From an uncultured Lactobacillus sp. (GTDB lineage: Bacteria > Bacillota > Bacilli > Lactobacillales > Lactobacillaceae): a DNA stretch of 64,000 nucleotides. Where the stretch lies: contig CAOOYH010000004.1 in assembly GCA_948500755.1 (NCBI GenBank), forward strand, positions 40,879 through 104,878, given 5' to 3'. A model generated the notes under the pieces. That model searched no databases and was not told the origin of the DNA. It saw only the letters and a program-made list of their open reading frames with translations. Of this stretch, positions 7,987 through 15,666 are shown piece after piece; the stretch's first letter is position 1; the number at the start of each line of letters is the position of its first letter. The position numbers were made by a program, and so were the translations under genes.

Positions 7987-8716
7987 AGTTTCGCGCATTT
8001 TTTGGGGCGTTTTCTTTATCGCTGCTGCAACCTTTGTTGTGCTCAATCAGATGGAGATTTGGACTTATAAATTAGGTTTTTGGGCAATTATTGGGACCAT
8101 CGTCTTTGCTCTTAGCTTAATTGACGGGATTGTTAATCGCAGAATTACGGAAGGTGTCTTCTCAGTCGCATTTTTACTGATGATTTATGCACAACCGTTG
8201 CATATCACCCGTTTAGTGCCATGGACAATTCTCTTAGCTGCGATTTTGATTTCAATTGGATTGGGGGTTATCTTTCGTAATCGATTTCATACGATTGTTT
8301 ATGCAAATAAGAAAATTAAAGACTTTAGGGAAAAGAGAGAGGATTTTTCAAATAATCTCTTTACTGAAACGGTAACCAATGATCAAGGTGATCATGTAGT
8401 AATTAATCAAACCTTGTCGGATGTCTCACGTTATATCCATTCAAAAGAGCTTGAAACTATTGATGTGACCTCCAAGTTTGGGGATGTGAACATTTATCTT
8501 GATGATGCGGAAAGTAAAAACGGCATTGTTAACATGAATTTGGACATTATGATGTCCGATTTGGATATCTTTGTGCCCTTGTCTTGGCAAGTTGTTAATT
8601 ATGTTAATCCTGGAATCGGGGATTTGAGAATCGAAGGAACTTCAAACGGTGGTGGGCCGCAACTAGTGATTAATGGCCGCGCTCGCTTTTCCGATATTAA
8701 GATTAAGTATATTTAG
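7976..8716 (+). CDS. LiaF-like membrane protein
   Basis: The 246-residue protein has four predicted membrane helices in the first 110 residues (WGVFFIAAATFVVL, FWAIIGTIVFALSLI, VFSVAFLLMIYA, TILLAAILISIGLGVIF). A soluble C-terminal domain rich in short strands follows (VTSKFGDVNIYL, SDLDIFVPLSWQVV, GIGDLRIEGTS). This is the LiaF/DUF2154 cell-wall stress layout. The start overlaps the LytTR gene, indicating translational coupling. Partial copies of its coding sequence survive at 7219-7364. Confidence 0.75.
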   Translation: MRNKVSRIFWGVFFIAAATFVVLNQMEIWTYKLGFWAIIGTIVFALSLIDGIVNRRITEGVFSVAFLLMIYAQPLHITRLVPWTILLAAILISIGLGVIFRNRFHTIVYANKKIKDFREKREDFSNNLFTETVTNDQGDHVVINQTLSDVSRYIHSKELETIDVTSKFGDVNIYLDDAESKNGIVNMNLDIMMSDLDIFVPLSWQVVNYVNPGIGDLRIEGTSNGGGPQLVINGRARFSDIKIKYI

Positions 8717-8780
8717 TCATGAATAATAAAGCTAGGTGTAAAATAAAGAAAAGGTTATTTTTATACATCGAGGTTTTATT

Positions 8781-9767
8781 ATGATAAATAAAGACGTTAA
8801 TCTTAGTTTGATGTACGAACTTGAAAACTTACACCATGTTGTCGTTCAAGCTTCTGATGTAGGTTCAAAGTATATTTATGCTTTGCAATTACTTCATAAA
8901 CAAACTGATATTATTGTTTATCGAGCAACACCAGATGGCGACCATGTTTTCTTTGATGAAGATAGTCCTTTAGTCTATTTGACTGGAATGGCTGGAGGTC
9001 ACACGCAAACCTGGACTTATTCCGGTGAAAGTGATCGCTGGTTTGTAGGGACCAAGCCAAAGAAGCATGGTAGCACTTTGTGGGACACGCAAATTGCCCG
9101 CGTAGTCCTTCCAGAAAGTGGTACTTTGCAATATGATAGCAATACTGAAATGCCGCGTTTGTCTTATTTAAACCGTGCAGGTTACGGCTACGGCGATAAT
9201 AGTGTCGCTTATCCTGGAAAAGACTTGGAGCGACTTGAAGCTGCAGTTTCACCAGATTATTCTAAGCTTTTGATTGCAAGTATAGACTTATCGCACACTG
9301 GTCACTTTGCATTGTATGATTTGAATCAAATCAATGCGGCTTTGGATGAAGCAGAAGCTGATGGCTCTGATGTGAATATTCAAAACTTTGAATGTTTAGG
9401 TGCATTCAATGTTCCTAACTTTGATGGAGAACTCATTCCATCAATTCAGGGTTATGATCTTGATGAAGACAATAATGTGTATGTTTCTTGTCAATTGGGA
9501 CCAACAACGGACTTCTTAGGGCTTGCTAAGGAAGGTAAGCCACGTGAAATTGTGAAGATTCCATGGGGATGCGCAGATCCAAACAAGTGGGAAGTTGCTA
9601 ACTTGGACCATGCCCATGTGCTTGATTCTTTAGGCTATGTGACTGAATTTGAAAGTGTTCAAGTTCTTGATGCCAATAACATTTATTTGACAGTGGCCTA
9701 CCATCGCAAGAGTGACTTGACTACGTTGAAGAACAGAGTTTACAAAGTTGAAGGTTTCGGCAATTAA
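8781..9767 (+). CDS. Helveticin J family protein (class III bacteriocin-like)
   Basis: The 328-residue protein is collinear with helveticin J (about 333 residues). Shared blocks include QASDVGSKYIYALQL, LTGMAGGHTQTW, RWFVGTKPKKHGST, MPRLSYLNRAG, LEAAVSPDYSKLLIAS, SIQGYDLDEDNNVYVSCQ and YLTVAYHRKS. Helveticin J is a heat-labile bacteriocin active against related lactobacilli. No signal peptide or GG leader is present, as in helveticin J. The start ATG lacks a strong Shine-Dalgarno (a weak GAGG at 8770). Homologues are common in this clade and many have no demonstrated killing activity. The immunity-like ORFs and CPBP gene downstream give supportive context. Confidence 0.85.
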   Translation: MINKDVNLSLMYELENLHHVVVQASDVGSKYIYALQLLHKQTDIIVYRATPDGDHVFFDEDSPLVYLTGMAGGHTQTWTYSGESDRWFVGTKPKKHGSTLWDTQIARVVLPESGTLQYDSNTEMPRLSYLNRAGYGYGDNSVAYPGKDLERLEAAVSPDYSKLLIASIDLSHTGHFALYDLNQINAALDEAEADGSDVNIQNFECLGAFNVPNFDGELIPSIQGYDLDEDNNVYVSCQLGPTTDFLGLAKEGKPREIVKIPWGCADPNKWEVANLDHAHVLDSLGYVTEFESVQVLDANNIYLTVAYHRKSDLTTLKNRVYKVEGFGN

Positions 9768-9776
9768 ATATAAATT

Positions 9777-9806
9777 AGCGAGGATTAGTTCCTCGCTTTT
9801 TTTGTG
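9777..9806 (+). terminator. Terminator after the helveticin J homologue
   Basis: AGCGAGGA pairs with TTCCTCGCT around a short loop, followed by a run of seven T residues. Confidence 0.85.
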
Positions 9807-9921
9807 GCTTTTTTACCGAATATGACGTGAAAATCGTTATTTATAACGAATTTAGTTTAGAAAGAAAAATTGGTGATACAATATGAGCATCAAATTAATT
9901 TAGATTTGGAGATCCAAAATT

Positions 9922-10221
9922 ATGTTTTTTAAAAAAAGTAATAAAGAAGTACTAGCTTTTGAAGAGGCTTTGAAGAAAATTATAGATAATCCAACAGTTA
10001 AGAAAAATTCTGAACTAATTCAAGTGTTTCAATCTGCTATTGAAAAAGTTGATAAGAAGCAATCAGTTCAATCTATTGCTTCTAACTTATCACTAAAATT
10101 GAAATCTGATTTTAATGAAAAGGAATTACCTGTTTCAGTTGTTAAATTTCAACTTAAACTGGAAAGATATGCAGCAATAGGAGCTAATGGGATTGTAATT
10201 GGAATTTTTGATTGGCTATAA
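9922..10221 (+). CDS. Small helical protein, possible bacteriocin immunity protein
   Basis: The 99-residue protein is mostly helical and lysine-rich (ALKKIIDNPTVKKNSELI, FQSAIEKVDKK, SIASNLSLKLK), ending in a hydrophobic segment ANGIVIGIFDWL. Size, helix content and the 'NP.VKKNSEL' opening resemble enterocin A-type immunity proteins. GGAG lies about 10 bases before the ATG. It starts 154 bases after the helveticin J homologue and is followed by a second small ORF and a CPBP protease. The immunity call is inference from size and neighbours. Confidence 0.55.
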   Translation: MFFKKSNKEVLAFEEALKKIIDNPTVKKNSELIQVFQSAIEKVDKKQSVQSIASNLSLKLKSDFNEKELPVSVVKFQLKLERYAAIGANGIVIGIFDWL

Positions 10222-10256
10222 TAAATATCAAATTAATTTGGATGAGGGATGGGAAA

Positions 10257-10574
10257 ATGACTTTATCTAAAGATGAACCAGAGATTGCAATGCTTAACAG
10301 AGTAACGGATTTGTTAGTGGATGAACATACTAAAAATAATGAGCGTGAGATTTTATTATATGCCAAGCATCAATTAGAGCATCATGTTTATTTGCCAAAT
10401 TTGATCTGGCATTTGAAAAATATTTTGACTCCACTGGCAATTGGAAGTAAGTTGTCACCTGGAATGGGAAAATTATACTGTGATATTGTTGCCGGTAACA
10501 TTGGCAAGCCTGGCGATTTACGTTCTGGAATTGGTATAGGAGCTATATATGGTGGTCTTTCCCATGGAATATAA
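10257..10574 (+). CDS. Small hypothetical protein, second immunity-like ORF
   Basis: The 105-residue protein begins MTLSKDEPEIAML and has an amphipathic helical first half (LLVDEHTKNNEREILLYAKHQLEHHVYL). Its glycine-rich hydrophobic end includes GIGIGAIYGGLSHGI. I place the start at ATG 10257, preceded by GAGGGATGGG, rather than the upstream in-frame TTG at 10212. I do not recognise the family. It lies between the other small ORF and the CPBP protease with short gaps, so co-transcription is likely. An accessory role in immunity is possible. Confidence 0.5.
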   Translation: MTLSKDEPEIAMLNRVTDLLVDEHTKNNEREILLYAKHQLEHHVYLPNLIWHLKNILTPLAIGSKLSPGMGKLYCDIVAGNIGKPGDLRSGIGIGAIYGGLSHGI

Positions 10575-10594
10575 AAATATATAGGGATGGATTA

Positions 10595-11404
10595 ATGGAA
10601 AACAGAAAAGATAAATATTTAGCTTTATCGGAAGAAATAGACTTTGATAATCAAACCCAGATAAGAAAAGCAATTATCCAATTATTAATTCTTGAAATTG
10701 GCTTACAAGTTTTGTATCAACTTGGACCCGCTCTAATAAAATTATTGCATAACCATAATTTACGCGAACTAATGTTAGTGTTGTTGATAGTAGTCTTAGC
10801 AGGGGTAGCGATTAAATTTGGTTATACAACTAAAGTGCTGAATTTTTCAGTAAAACGCCACGGATTAGTAAAATTGCTGACGATTGTATATTGGGTGCTG
10901 GTAGGCTTTTTGGTTTTCGGTAATCTATTGACAACTTTCTCTGTTTGGAGCTTGCCTGTAAAAAAGATTATCGAAATTGCCTTGATTGCTTTGGATGCTG
11001 GAATTTGTGAAGAATTACTATTTCGAGGAGTTTTGTTCAATCTATTTGGAGTCACTTTTCACAAAAGTAAGTACGATTTGTTATGGGCTTCACTTGGCAA
11101 CTCCGTCTTATTCGGTTTATTACATTTAGTTAATTTAACTCATCAATCAGTAGCTTCGACAGTTGGACAAATTATTTTTGCTATTGGCTTAGGGCTAATT
11201 TTGAGCTACTTGCACATCCTGTCTAATGGAATATTTTGGTGTATAGCTTTTCACTTCTTGCAAGACTTTTCTCCGCAAGTTATTCACTCAGACCTAGGGA
11301 ATCCCCATATTTCGCTAGTGTTGTCTGTATATGGACCTATAATCCTTTTCATGGTGCTTTGTATATATTTGTTCAACCATGAATTAATGGATTCTTTAAA
11401 GTAA
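10595..11404 (+). CDS. CPBP family intramembrane metalloprotease
   Basis: The 269-residue protein has about seven or eight membrane helices and carries the CPBP (CAAX protease and bacteriocin-processing, formerly Abi) motifs: EELLFRG (EExxxR) at about residue 138 and FGLLH (FxxxH) about 30 residues later. A third conserved block HFLQDF is near the end. In lactobacilli such proteins are frequent in bacteriocin loci and some confer self-immunity. The start ATG follows GGGATGG. It ends 41 bases before the left inverted repeat of the metal cassette. Confidence 0.85.
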   Translation: MENRKDKYLALSEEIDFDNQTQIRKAIIQLLILEIGLQVLYQLGPALIKLLHNHNLRELMLVLLIVVLAGVAIKFGYTTKVLNFSVKRHGLVKLLTIVYWVLVGFLVFGNLLTTFSVWSLPVKKIIEIALIALDAGICEELLFRGVLFNLFGVTFHKSKYDLLWASLGNSVLFGLLHLVNLTHQSVASTVGQIIFAIGLGLILSYLHILSNGIFWCIAFHFLQDFSPQVIHSDLGNPHISLVLSVYGPIILFMVLCIYLFNHELMDSLK

Positions 11405-11445
11405 TGATAAAAATTAAATATGTTTTGAGCAAACTAAAAACCGCG

Positions 11446-11474
11446 CGATCTAGATCCAATGTCATTAAGTTAAG
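11446..11474 (+). repeat. Left inverted repeat of the metal/redox cassette
   Basis: These 29 bases are the exact reverse complement of 15626-15654. Similarity extends a little beyond on both sides (about 41 bases with 4 mismatches). The sequence contains the internal palindrome GATCTAGATC. Confidence 0.95.
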
Positions 11475-11499
11475 ATATTGATTTCAAAGTTAAGTTTTT

Positions 11500-11513
11500 T
11501 TGATAGTTATCAA
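11500..11513. promoter_or_regulatory. FNR/FLP-type operator upstream of the P-type ATPase
   Basis: TTGAT-AGTT-ATCAA is an exact match to the classical FNR box (TTGAT-N4-ATCAA). It lies 57 bases before the ATPase start, in the only promoter region of an operon that also encodes a Crp/Fnr-family protein. A partial second site TTGATTTCAA lies at 11479-11488. A weak promoter (TTGTAT at 11524, TATGTA at 11546, spacer 16) lies downstream. Direct control by the cassette's own FLP protein is inferred. Confidence 0.7.
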
Positions 11514-11569
11514 TTTTTGCTAATTGTATTTCTCTTAAAATTAAGTATGTAAAGCGAGGAGAAATATAA

Positions 11570-13471
11570 ATGATTAAAGTGCAACAGTTTTTTATCAAGT
11601 ATCAAAGAATAATTTTAACAATTAATACAATCATGATATTACTGGCGGAAGCATTTAAATGGTTATTTCATATAAATATTGCTTATCAAATTTTAATGCT
11701 AGTTATAGGTATTATCGGATTAATTCCAATTTTAATGACTGCCATTTCATCACTGAAGGTTAAACTCGTATCAATTGATGTCCTAGTTTCATTAGCAGTA
11801 ATAGGAGCAATCATTATTGGTGAATACAATGAAGCTGCAATTGTTACTTGGCTTTTTTCTTTAGGAGAAGTACTAGAAGAGCTTACTCTTAAGAAAACGC
11901 GAAAAGCTGTGGCAGACTTAACTAAAATGGCACCACAAACTGCATTAGTTTTACAAGACGATGGTACTACTGAAGAAGAGGATGTAGATTTTGTTGATCC
12001 TGGTGAAAAGATTTTAATCAAAACTGGGGATCAAGTTCCAGTAGACGGCAAAATTGTATCAGGATCAGGCTACTTAAATGAAGCTAACGTTAATGGTGAA
12101 TCAAAACCTGCTAATAAAAAGAAGGGCGATTCAGTTTATGCTGGAACAATCTTAGACGATGGTACTCTAACCGTTGAAACTACAGCTGCAGGAGAGGATA
12201 CAACTTTTGGCAAAATTATTGAAATGGTAGAAGAAGCGCAGGATTCCAAATCTCACACGGAGAAATTAATTAATCATTTTGCCCAATATTACACTCCAGC
12301 AGTGTTAGTTATTGCTATTGTCGTTGGCTTAATCACTAAAAACTTTAAACTTGCTATTACCGTGATGGTCCTTGGCTGTCCTGGTGCATTGGTAATTGGT
12401 GTACCGGTTTCAACGGTTGCCGGTATCGGAAATGGTGCCAAGAATGGTGTCATGTTTAAAGGATCTCAAGTAATGGATACAACACGTAAAGTTGATGAGA
12501 TTGCCTTTGATAAAACTGGAACCTTAACAGTGGGTTATCCCGAAATCAATGAAATTCATATTCTAAATGGTGATAGAAATGAAATTATTAATTTAGCTGT
12601 AAGTATTGAAGCTCGAAGTAATCACCCATTAGCAAAAGCAATTGCTAAATTAAGTGATGAAAAAATAAATCATATTACTACTAATATAATTAAAGGGAAA
12701 GGAATTTCTGCTACTTTAGAAAATGATAAATACTATTTAGGTAATTTAGCATTAATTGAAGAGCATACTTTTGTTAATGCCAAACTAACTAAAGTAGTTA
12801 ATAAATTAGGCAACTTAGGTAACTCTATTGTTATTTTTTCTAACACTGATCAAAGTATGTTAGCAGCCTTTGGCATTAAGGACCGACTTCGACCAGAATC
12901 TAAGGCTGCATTGCTTAAATTAAAACAACTTGGGATTAAAAAACTAGTGATGCTCTCAGGCGATAATCAAGAAACAGCAAAACAAATTGCAGCAGAGTTG
13001 CCAATTGATGAAGTACATGGACAAATGTTACCTACAGATAAAGCACAATTTGTTAAAAATGAACAAGCAAATGGTCATCATATAGCTTTTATTGGCGATG
13101 GGGTCAATGATAGTCCTGCTCTAGCTAATGCTGACGTTGCTATTGCTATCGGAAGTGGTACCGATGTAGCAGTTGATGTGGCAGATATTGTTTTGGTGAA
13201 AAATGACTTACGCAAAATTGACTATGCTTTAGCAATTTCTAAGCGAACTGTCTTGAATATGAATGAAAACATTGCAATTGCATTATTAACCGTACTGCTA
13301 TTGTTCGTTGGATTGTTTGCAGGTTATGTTGAAATGGCTAGTGGTATGTTTATTCATGAATTTAGTATTTTAGTCGTTATCTTAAATGGAATGCGCTTAA
13401 TTAAAAATCATTCAAAACTTGATAACCGTCAAGTTTCTAAGAAGAAAAAAGATTTAGAATTTAATATGTAA
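11570..13471 (+). CDS. P1B-type metal-transporting ATPase with CPG motif
   Basis: The 633-residue protein is a heavy-metal P-type ATPase without an N-terminal metal-binding domain. It has paired helices at about 15-70, then the actuator domain with NGESKP. The transmembrane metal motif is C270-P271-G272 (LGCPGALVIGVP), where most family members have CPC, SPC or CPH. The phosphorylation site is D314 in DKTGTLT, followed by the HP motif (SNHPLAKAI), GDN and GDGVNDSPALA. Metal specificity cannot be predicted from the CPG motif. GAGGAG precedes the ATG. A separate HMA protein follows 19 bases later and probably supplies the missing metal-binding domain. Regulation by the FNR-type box upstream is likely. 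Confidence 0.9.
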   Translation: MIKVQQFFIKYQRIILTINTIMILLAEAFKWLFHINIAYQILMLVIGIIGLIPILMTAISSLKVKLVSIDVLVSLAVIGAIIIGEYNEAAIVTWLFSLGEVLEELTLKKTRKAVADLTKMAPQTALVLQDDGTTEEEDVDFVDPGEKILIKTGDQVPVDGKIVSGSGYLNEANVNGESKPANKKKGDSVYAGTILDDGTLTVETTAAGEDTTFGKIIEMVEEAQDSKSHTEKLINHFAQYYTPAVLVIAIVVGLITKNFKLAITVMVLGCPGALVIGVPVSTVAGIGNGAKNGVMFKGSQVMDTTRKVDEIAFDKTGTLTVGYPEINEIHILNGDRNEIINLAVSIEARSNHPLAKAIAKLSDEKINHITTNIIKGKGISATLENDKYYLGNLALIEEHTFVNAKLTKVVNKLGNLGNSIVIFSNTDQSMLAAFGIKDRLRPESKAALLKLKQLGIKKLVMLSGDNQETAKQIAAELPIDEVHGQMLPTDKAQFVKNEQANGHHIAFIGDGVNDSPALANADVAIAIGSGTDVAVDVADIVLVKNDLRKIDYALAISKRTVLNMNENIAIALLTVLLLFVGLFAGYVEMASGMFIHEFSILVVILNGMRLIKNHSKLDNRQVSKKKKDLEFNM

Positions 13472-13490
13472 TGATGAAAGGAAGATATTT

Positions 13491-13721
13491 ATGCAAAAAG
13501 TAATAATGAAGTTAGGTGGCATGACTTGTCCATCTTGTTTGACCAAAATTGAAAAAGCCGTAGAAAACGTTGATGGTACTGATCAAATTAAGGTTTTATT
13601 CAACGCTGGCAAATTAAAGTTTGTGATGGATTCAAACAAGACCAACACAGATGATGTAAAGAATGCTATCGAAAAAATGGGTTATGAAGTTATGGGCATT
13701 AAAGAAAAGGAGATTAATTAA
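13491..13721 (+). CDS. HMA-domain metal chaperone (CopZ-like)
   Basis: The 76-residue protein consists of one ferredoxin-like HMA domain with the metal-binding loop GMTCPSC (about residues 9-15) and the conserved C-terminal KMGYEV. Such proteins deliver soft metals, most often Cu(I), to P1B ATPases. The gene lies between the ATPase and the Dps-like gene, and its TAA is directly followed by the next ATG, so the genes are co-translated. Whether the cargo is copper, zinc or another ion is unresolved. Confidence 0.85.
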   Translation: MQKVIMKLGGMTCPSCLTKIEKAVENVDGTDQIKVLFNAGKLKFVMDSNKTNTDDVKNAIEKMGYEVMGIKEKEIN

Positions 13722-14273
13722 ATGAATCCAGAAGAAGCATACCAAGCAGAACTAAAGCAAAGTGAAATAGACCATCACACTCCCACAGCCGGAGCGATGG
13801 TTGGTCATATCATTGCTAACCTATTAATTCACTCCTTAAAAATTAGCCAAGCTAAATTCTTTACTAAAGGAAATGCTGGTTTGTTTTTAGATCAATATGC
13901 CCCTAAGTGGATTGAATACGAACAAATGGAATTCAACAAGTTAAATCAAATTTTGGTAAATAATGGCGAAAGTATCCCTACAACCACCGATCAATTTAAA
14001 GAATATACTATGCTCAAAGAAAATGGAGCTACAAAATACGAAAAGGGTAATGATCAATTGTTTACATTAGTAAAAGACTTTGATACACAAATTCTTTTTA
14101 TTACTAAGGCTATTACCTTAGCCCAAAATGAAGATTGGCCAGAATTAAGTGCGAACTTAGTAGAATTATTATCATGGATTAAAAAACAAATTCGCCAATC
14201 ACAAAACTTTTTGAATCACGATTTGCGTGAAGGATTATATACTGAAGAAGACGATGATAATGACGATTTTTAA
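13722..14273 (+). CDS. Dps/ferritin-like protein lacking canonical ferroxidase residues
   Basis: The 183-residue protein looks like a Dps-family four-helix bundle. Recognisable blocks are HIIANLLIHSLKISQAKFF with TKG (where Dps has HWyvKG), LNQILVNNGESIPTTTDQFKEY (where Dps has aeRilaiGG.P..tl.ey), and long helices to about 165. The acidic tail is EEDDDNDDF. The usual ferroxidase ligands (two histidines plus Asp/Glu) appear replaced by K, D, N and Q. It may therefore bind or buffer metal or protect DNA without iron oxidation. It starts immediately after the HMA stop. The family call is by alignment of short blocks from memory. Confidence 0.65.
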   Translation: MNPEEAYQAELKQSEIDHHTPTAGAMVGHIIANLLIHSLKISQAKFFTKGNAGLFLDQYAPKWIEYEQMEFNKLNQILVNNGESIPTTTDQFKEYTMLKENGATKYEKGNDQLFTLVKDFDTQILFITKAITLAQNEDWPELSANLVELLSWIKKQIRQSQNFLNHDLREGLYTEEDDDNDDF

Positions 14274-14297
14274 ATATTAAATAAAGGAAGTCTTTAA

Positions 14298-14936
14298 ATG
14301 GCAGAGTTATGTATTAACTTAGTCCCACTATTTAATGCATTGCCTATAGATGAGCAAATGCAAATAGAAGAGCTAGTTCATCACCAAAATTATCGAAAAA
14401 ACGAATTAGTCTTGGCCCCCACTTCAAATAATAATTTAATAATTCTGGCTCATGGTAGCGCTCGTCTTTATACCCTGAACAAAGAGGGACATGAAAATGT
14501 TATTCAAGTCTTGAAAACCGGAGATTATGCTGGTGAAAATTGGTTATTTGGTGAGGCTAATACCAATACCTACGTTGAAGCCACAGAAGATAGTGAAATT
14601 TGTTTACTGAATCGCAATGACTTTTTAGCTTTAATGAAAAAACAACCAGAATTAAACATAAAGCTCTTAGAACAAAACATCATTAAAGTACGTGCTTTGC
14701 ATAAACAAATCCAATTATTAAGTCTTCCTAAAGTAGAGGATAGACTGCTTAACTATTTGCAGACTTATGCCAAAAAAGTAGGGCACAAATCATTTATACT
14801 ACCATTAAAAATGAAAGATTTAGCACTTTATTTAGGAACTACCCCAGAAACTTTATCCCGTAAATTTGTTTTACTTGAAAAACAAGGAGTATTAAAAAGG
14901 AATTTGAGACAAATCCAACTATTATTTAAAAAATAA
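14298..14936 (+). CDS. flp: FLP-type Crp/Fnr family transcriptional regulator
   Basis: The 212-residue protein has a cAMP-binding-like beta-roll (about 15-115; GSARLYTLNKEGHENVIQVL, GDYAGENWLFGE), a dimer helix and a C-terminal winged helix with TTPETLSRKFVLLEKQGVL (about 177-195). It has exactly two cysteines, at residues 5 and 102. In Lactobacillus casei FLP, the known dithiol-disulfide switch uses Cys5 and Cys102. The FNR iron-sulfur cysteine set is absent. It is the last gene of the metal operon, and an exact FNR-type box sits upstream of the first gene. The likely role is thiol-redox control of the operon. Confidence 0.85.
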   Translation: MAELCINLVPLFNALPIDEQMQIEELVHHQNYRKNELVLAPTSNNNLIILAHGSARLYTLNKEGHENVIQVLKTGDYAGENWLFGEANTNTYVEATEDSEICLLNRNDFLALMKKQPELNIKLLEQNIIKVRALHKQIQLLSLPKVEDRLLNYLQTYAKKVGHKSFILPLKMKDLALYLGTTPETLSRKFVLLEKQGVLKRNLRQIQLLFKK

Positions 14937-15199
14937 ATTGACAATTAATACTAGACCCTTAAAGTACTGATTTAACATTTAATTGGTTAAATTGGTGCTT
15001 TTTTCGTACGACAAATAAGGCGTAGCACAGATTCTGCTTTTTTAAGCTACGCGATATAAATAATATACAGCTGATTTGGGCTTAATATTTCTCTTGTCCT
15101 TGCGGCCTGGTCTAATTGGAGTGGTATAATAACTGAGCTGAATAAAGATCCGTTCAAAATCTTGCGTTAAAGAAGAAGCCAAATACATGCTCTGAATAA

Positions 15200-15510
15200 T
15201 CAAGCATGATTACTTGAAATTGATGGCATATTGATACTTGCAATGCTTTTGCGGAATATAGGCCTGTGCATCAATTTGACTGATTGCATTAAACATAATC
15301 GTATGGGCATAAATTTATCTTGTTTTGAATGGAACTGTACGCTGCCTAAGGAATACTTCAATTTCTTGAAGGAGGTCTCAATGCCCCAACGCAGATGATA
15401 GAGCTCTTTAATTCTTTTCAGCGGATAATTTTTTCGATAAAGACGTTCTAGAATATCCTTATGAAGGGCTTTCATAATTAACACCAGCTTTCTGGCAATA
15501 ATTTTGAAGG
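15200..15510 (-). pseudogene. IS4-family transposase C-terminal remnant
   Basis: On the reverse strand, 15484 downward encodes MKALHKDILERLYRKNYPLK, then YHLRWGIETSFKKLKYSLG. This contains the Y-R-E-K signature of IS4-type DDE transposases. Only the last third of a transposase is present. A frameshift near 15310 separates it from the natural end, which reads YIPQKHCKYQYAINFK and stops at 15210 in another frame. The N-terminal two thirds are deleted between here and the right inverted repeat. The element cannot be active by itself. Confidence 0.8.
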
Positions 15511-15528
15511 TCTAAAATATACAAGATA

Positions 15529-15598
15529 GGCGAAAAGGCAGCTCTTTTCGCCTTTATTTTATGCAAAAAAAGAGGTCGAATCCAAATGATTCGATCTC
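15529..15598. terminator. Two hairpins inside the right end of the cassette
   Basis: GGCGAAAAG (15529-15537) pairs with CTTTTCGCC (15544-15552), and GAGGTCGAATC (15572-15582) with GATTCGATCTC (15588-15598, one mismatch). Both resemble terminators of the kind that insulate IS ends from outside transcription. The rest of 14937-15666 holds the transposase remnant and the inverted repeat; I see no other gene. Confidence 0.5.
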
Positions 15599-15625
15599 TA
15601 AAAAAGCACCCCTAATTGTCAATGC

Positions 15626-15654
15626 CTTAACTTAATGACATTGGATCTAGATCG
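15626..15654 (-). repeat. Right inverted repeat of the metal/redox cassette
   Basis: This is the exact 29-base reverse complement of 11446-11474. It ends 12 bases beyond the stop codon of scrR, which reads toward it. Confidence 0.95.
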
Positions 15655-15666
15655 TGTGGTTTATTT

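Larger units (their letters stand above)
11446..15654. mobile_element. Inverted-repeat-bounded metal/redox cassette with transposase remnant
   Basis: A 4.2 kb unit is bounded by a 29-bp perfect inverted repeat. It holds, left to right, an FNR-type box, a metal P-type ATPase, an HMA chaperone, a Dps-like protein, an FLP-type Crp/Fnr regulator and, near the right end on the other strand, a C-terminal fragment of an IS4-type transposase. The arrangement suggests a transposon-like unit whose transposase has decayed, with cargo captured between IS ends. No target-site duplication could be recognised. The genes outside (CPBP protease on the left, scrR on the right) are intact. Confidence 0.65.

Noticed and set aside
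14937..15060. Possible complete left end of an IS copy next to the FLP gene
   Set aside because: TTGACAATTA and GGTGCTTTTTT are found inverted near 15600, but spacing differs and no continuous inverted repeat could be drawn, so I did not annotate a separate IS.
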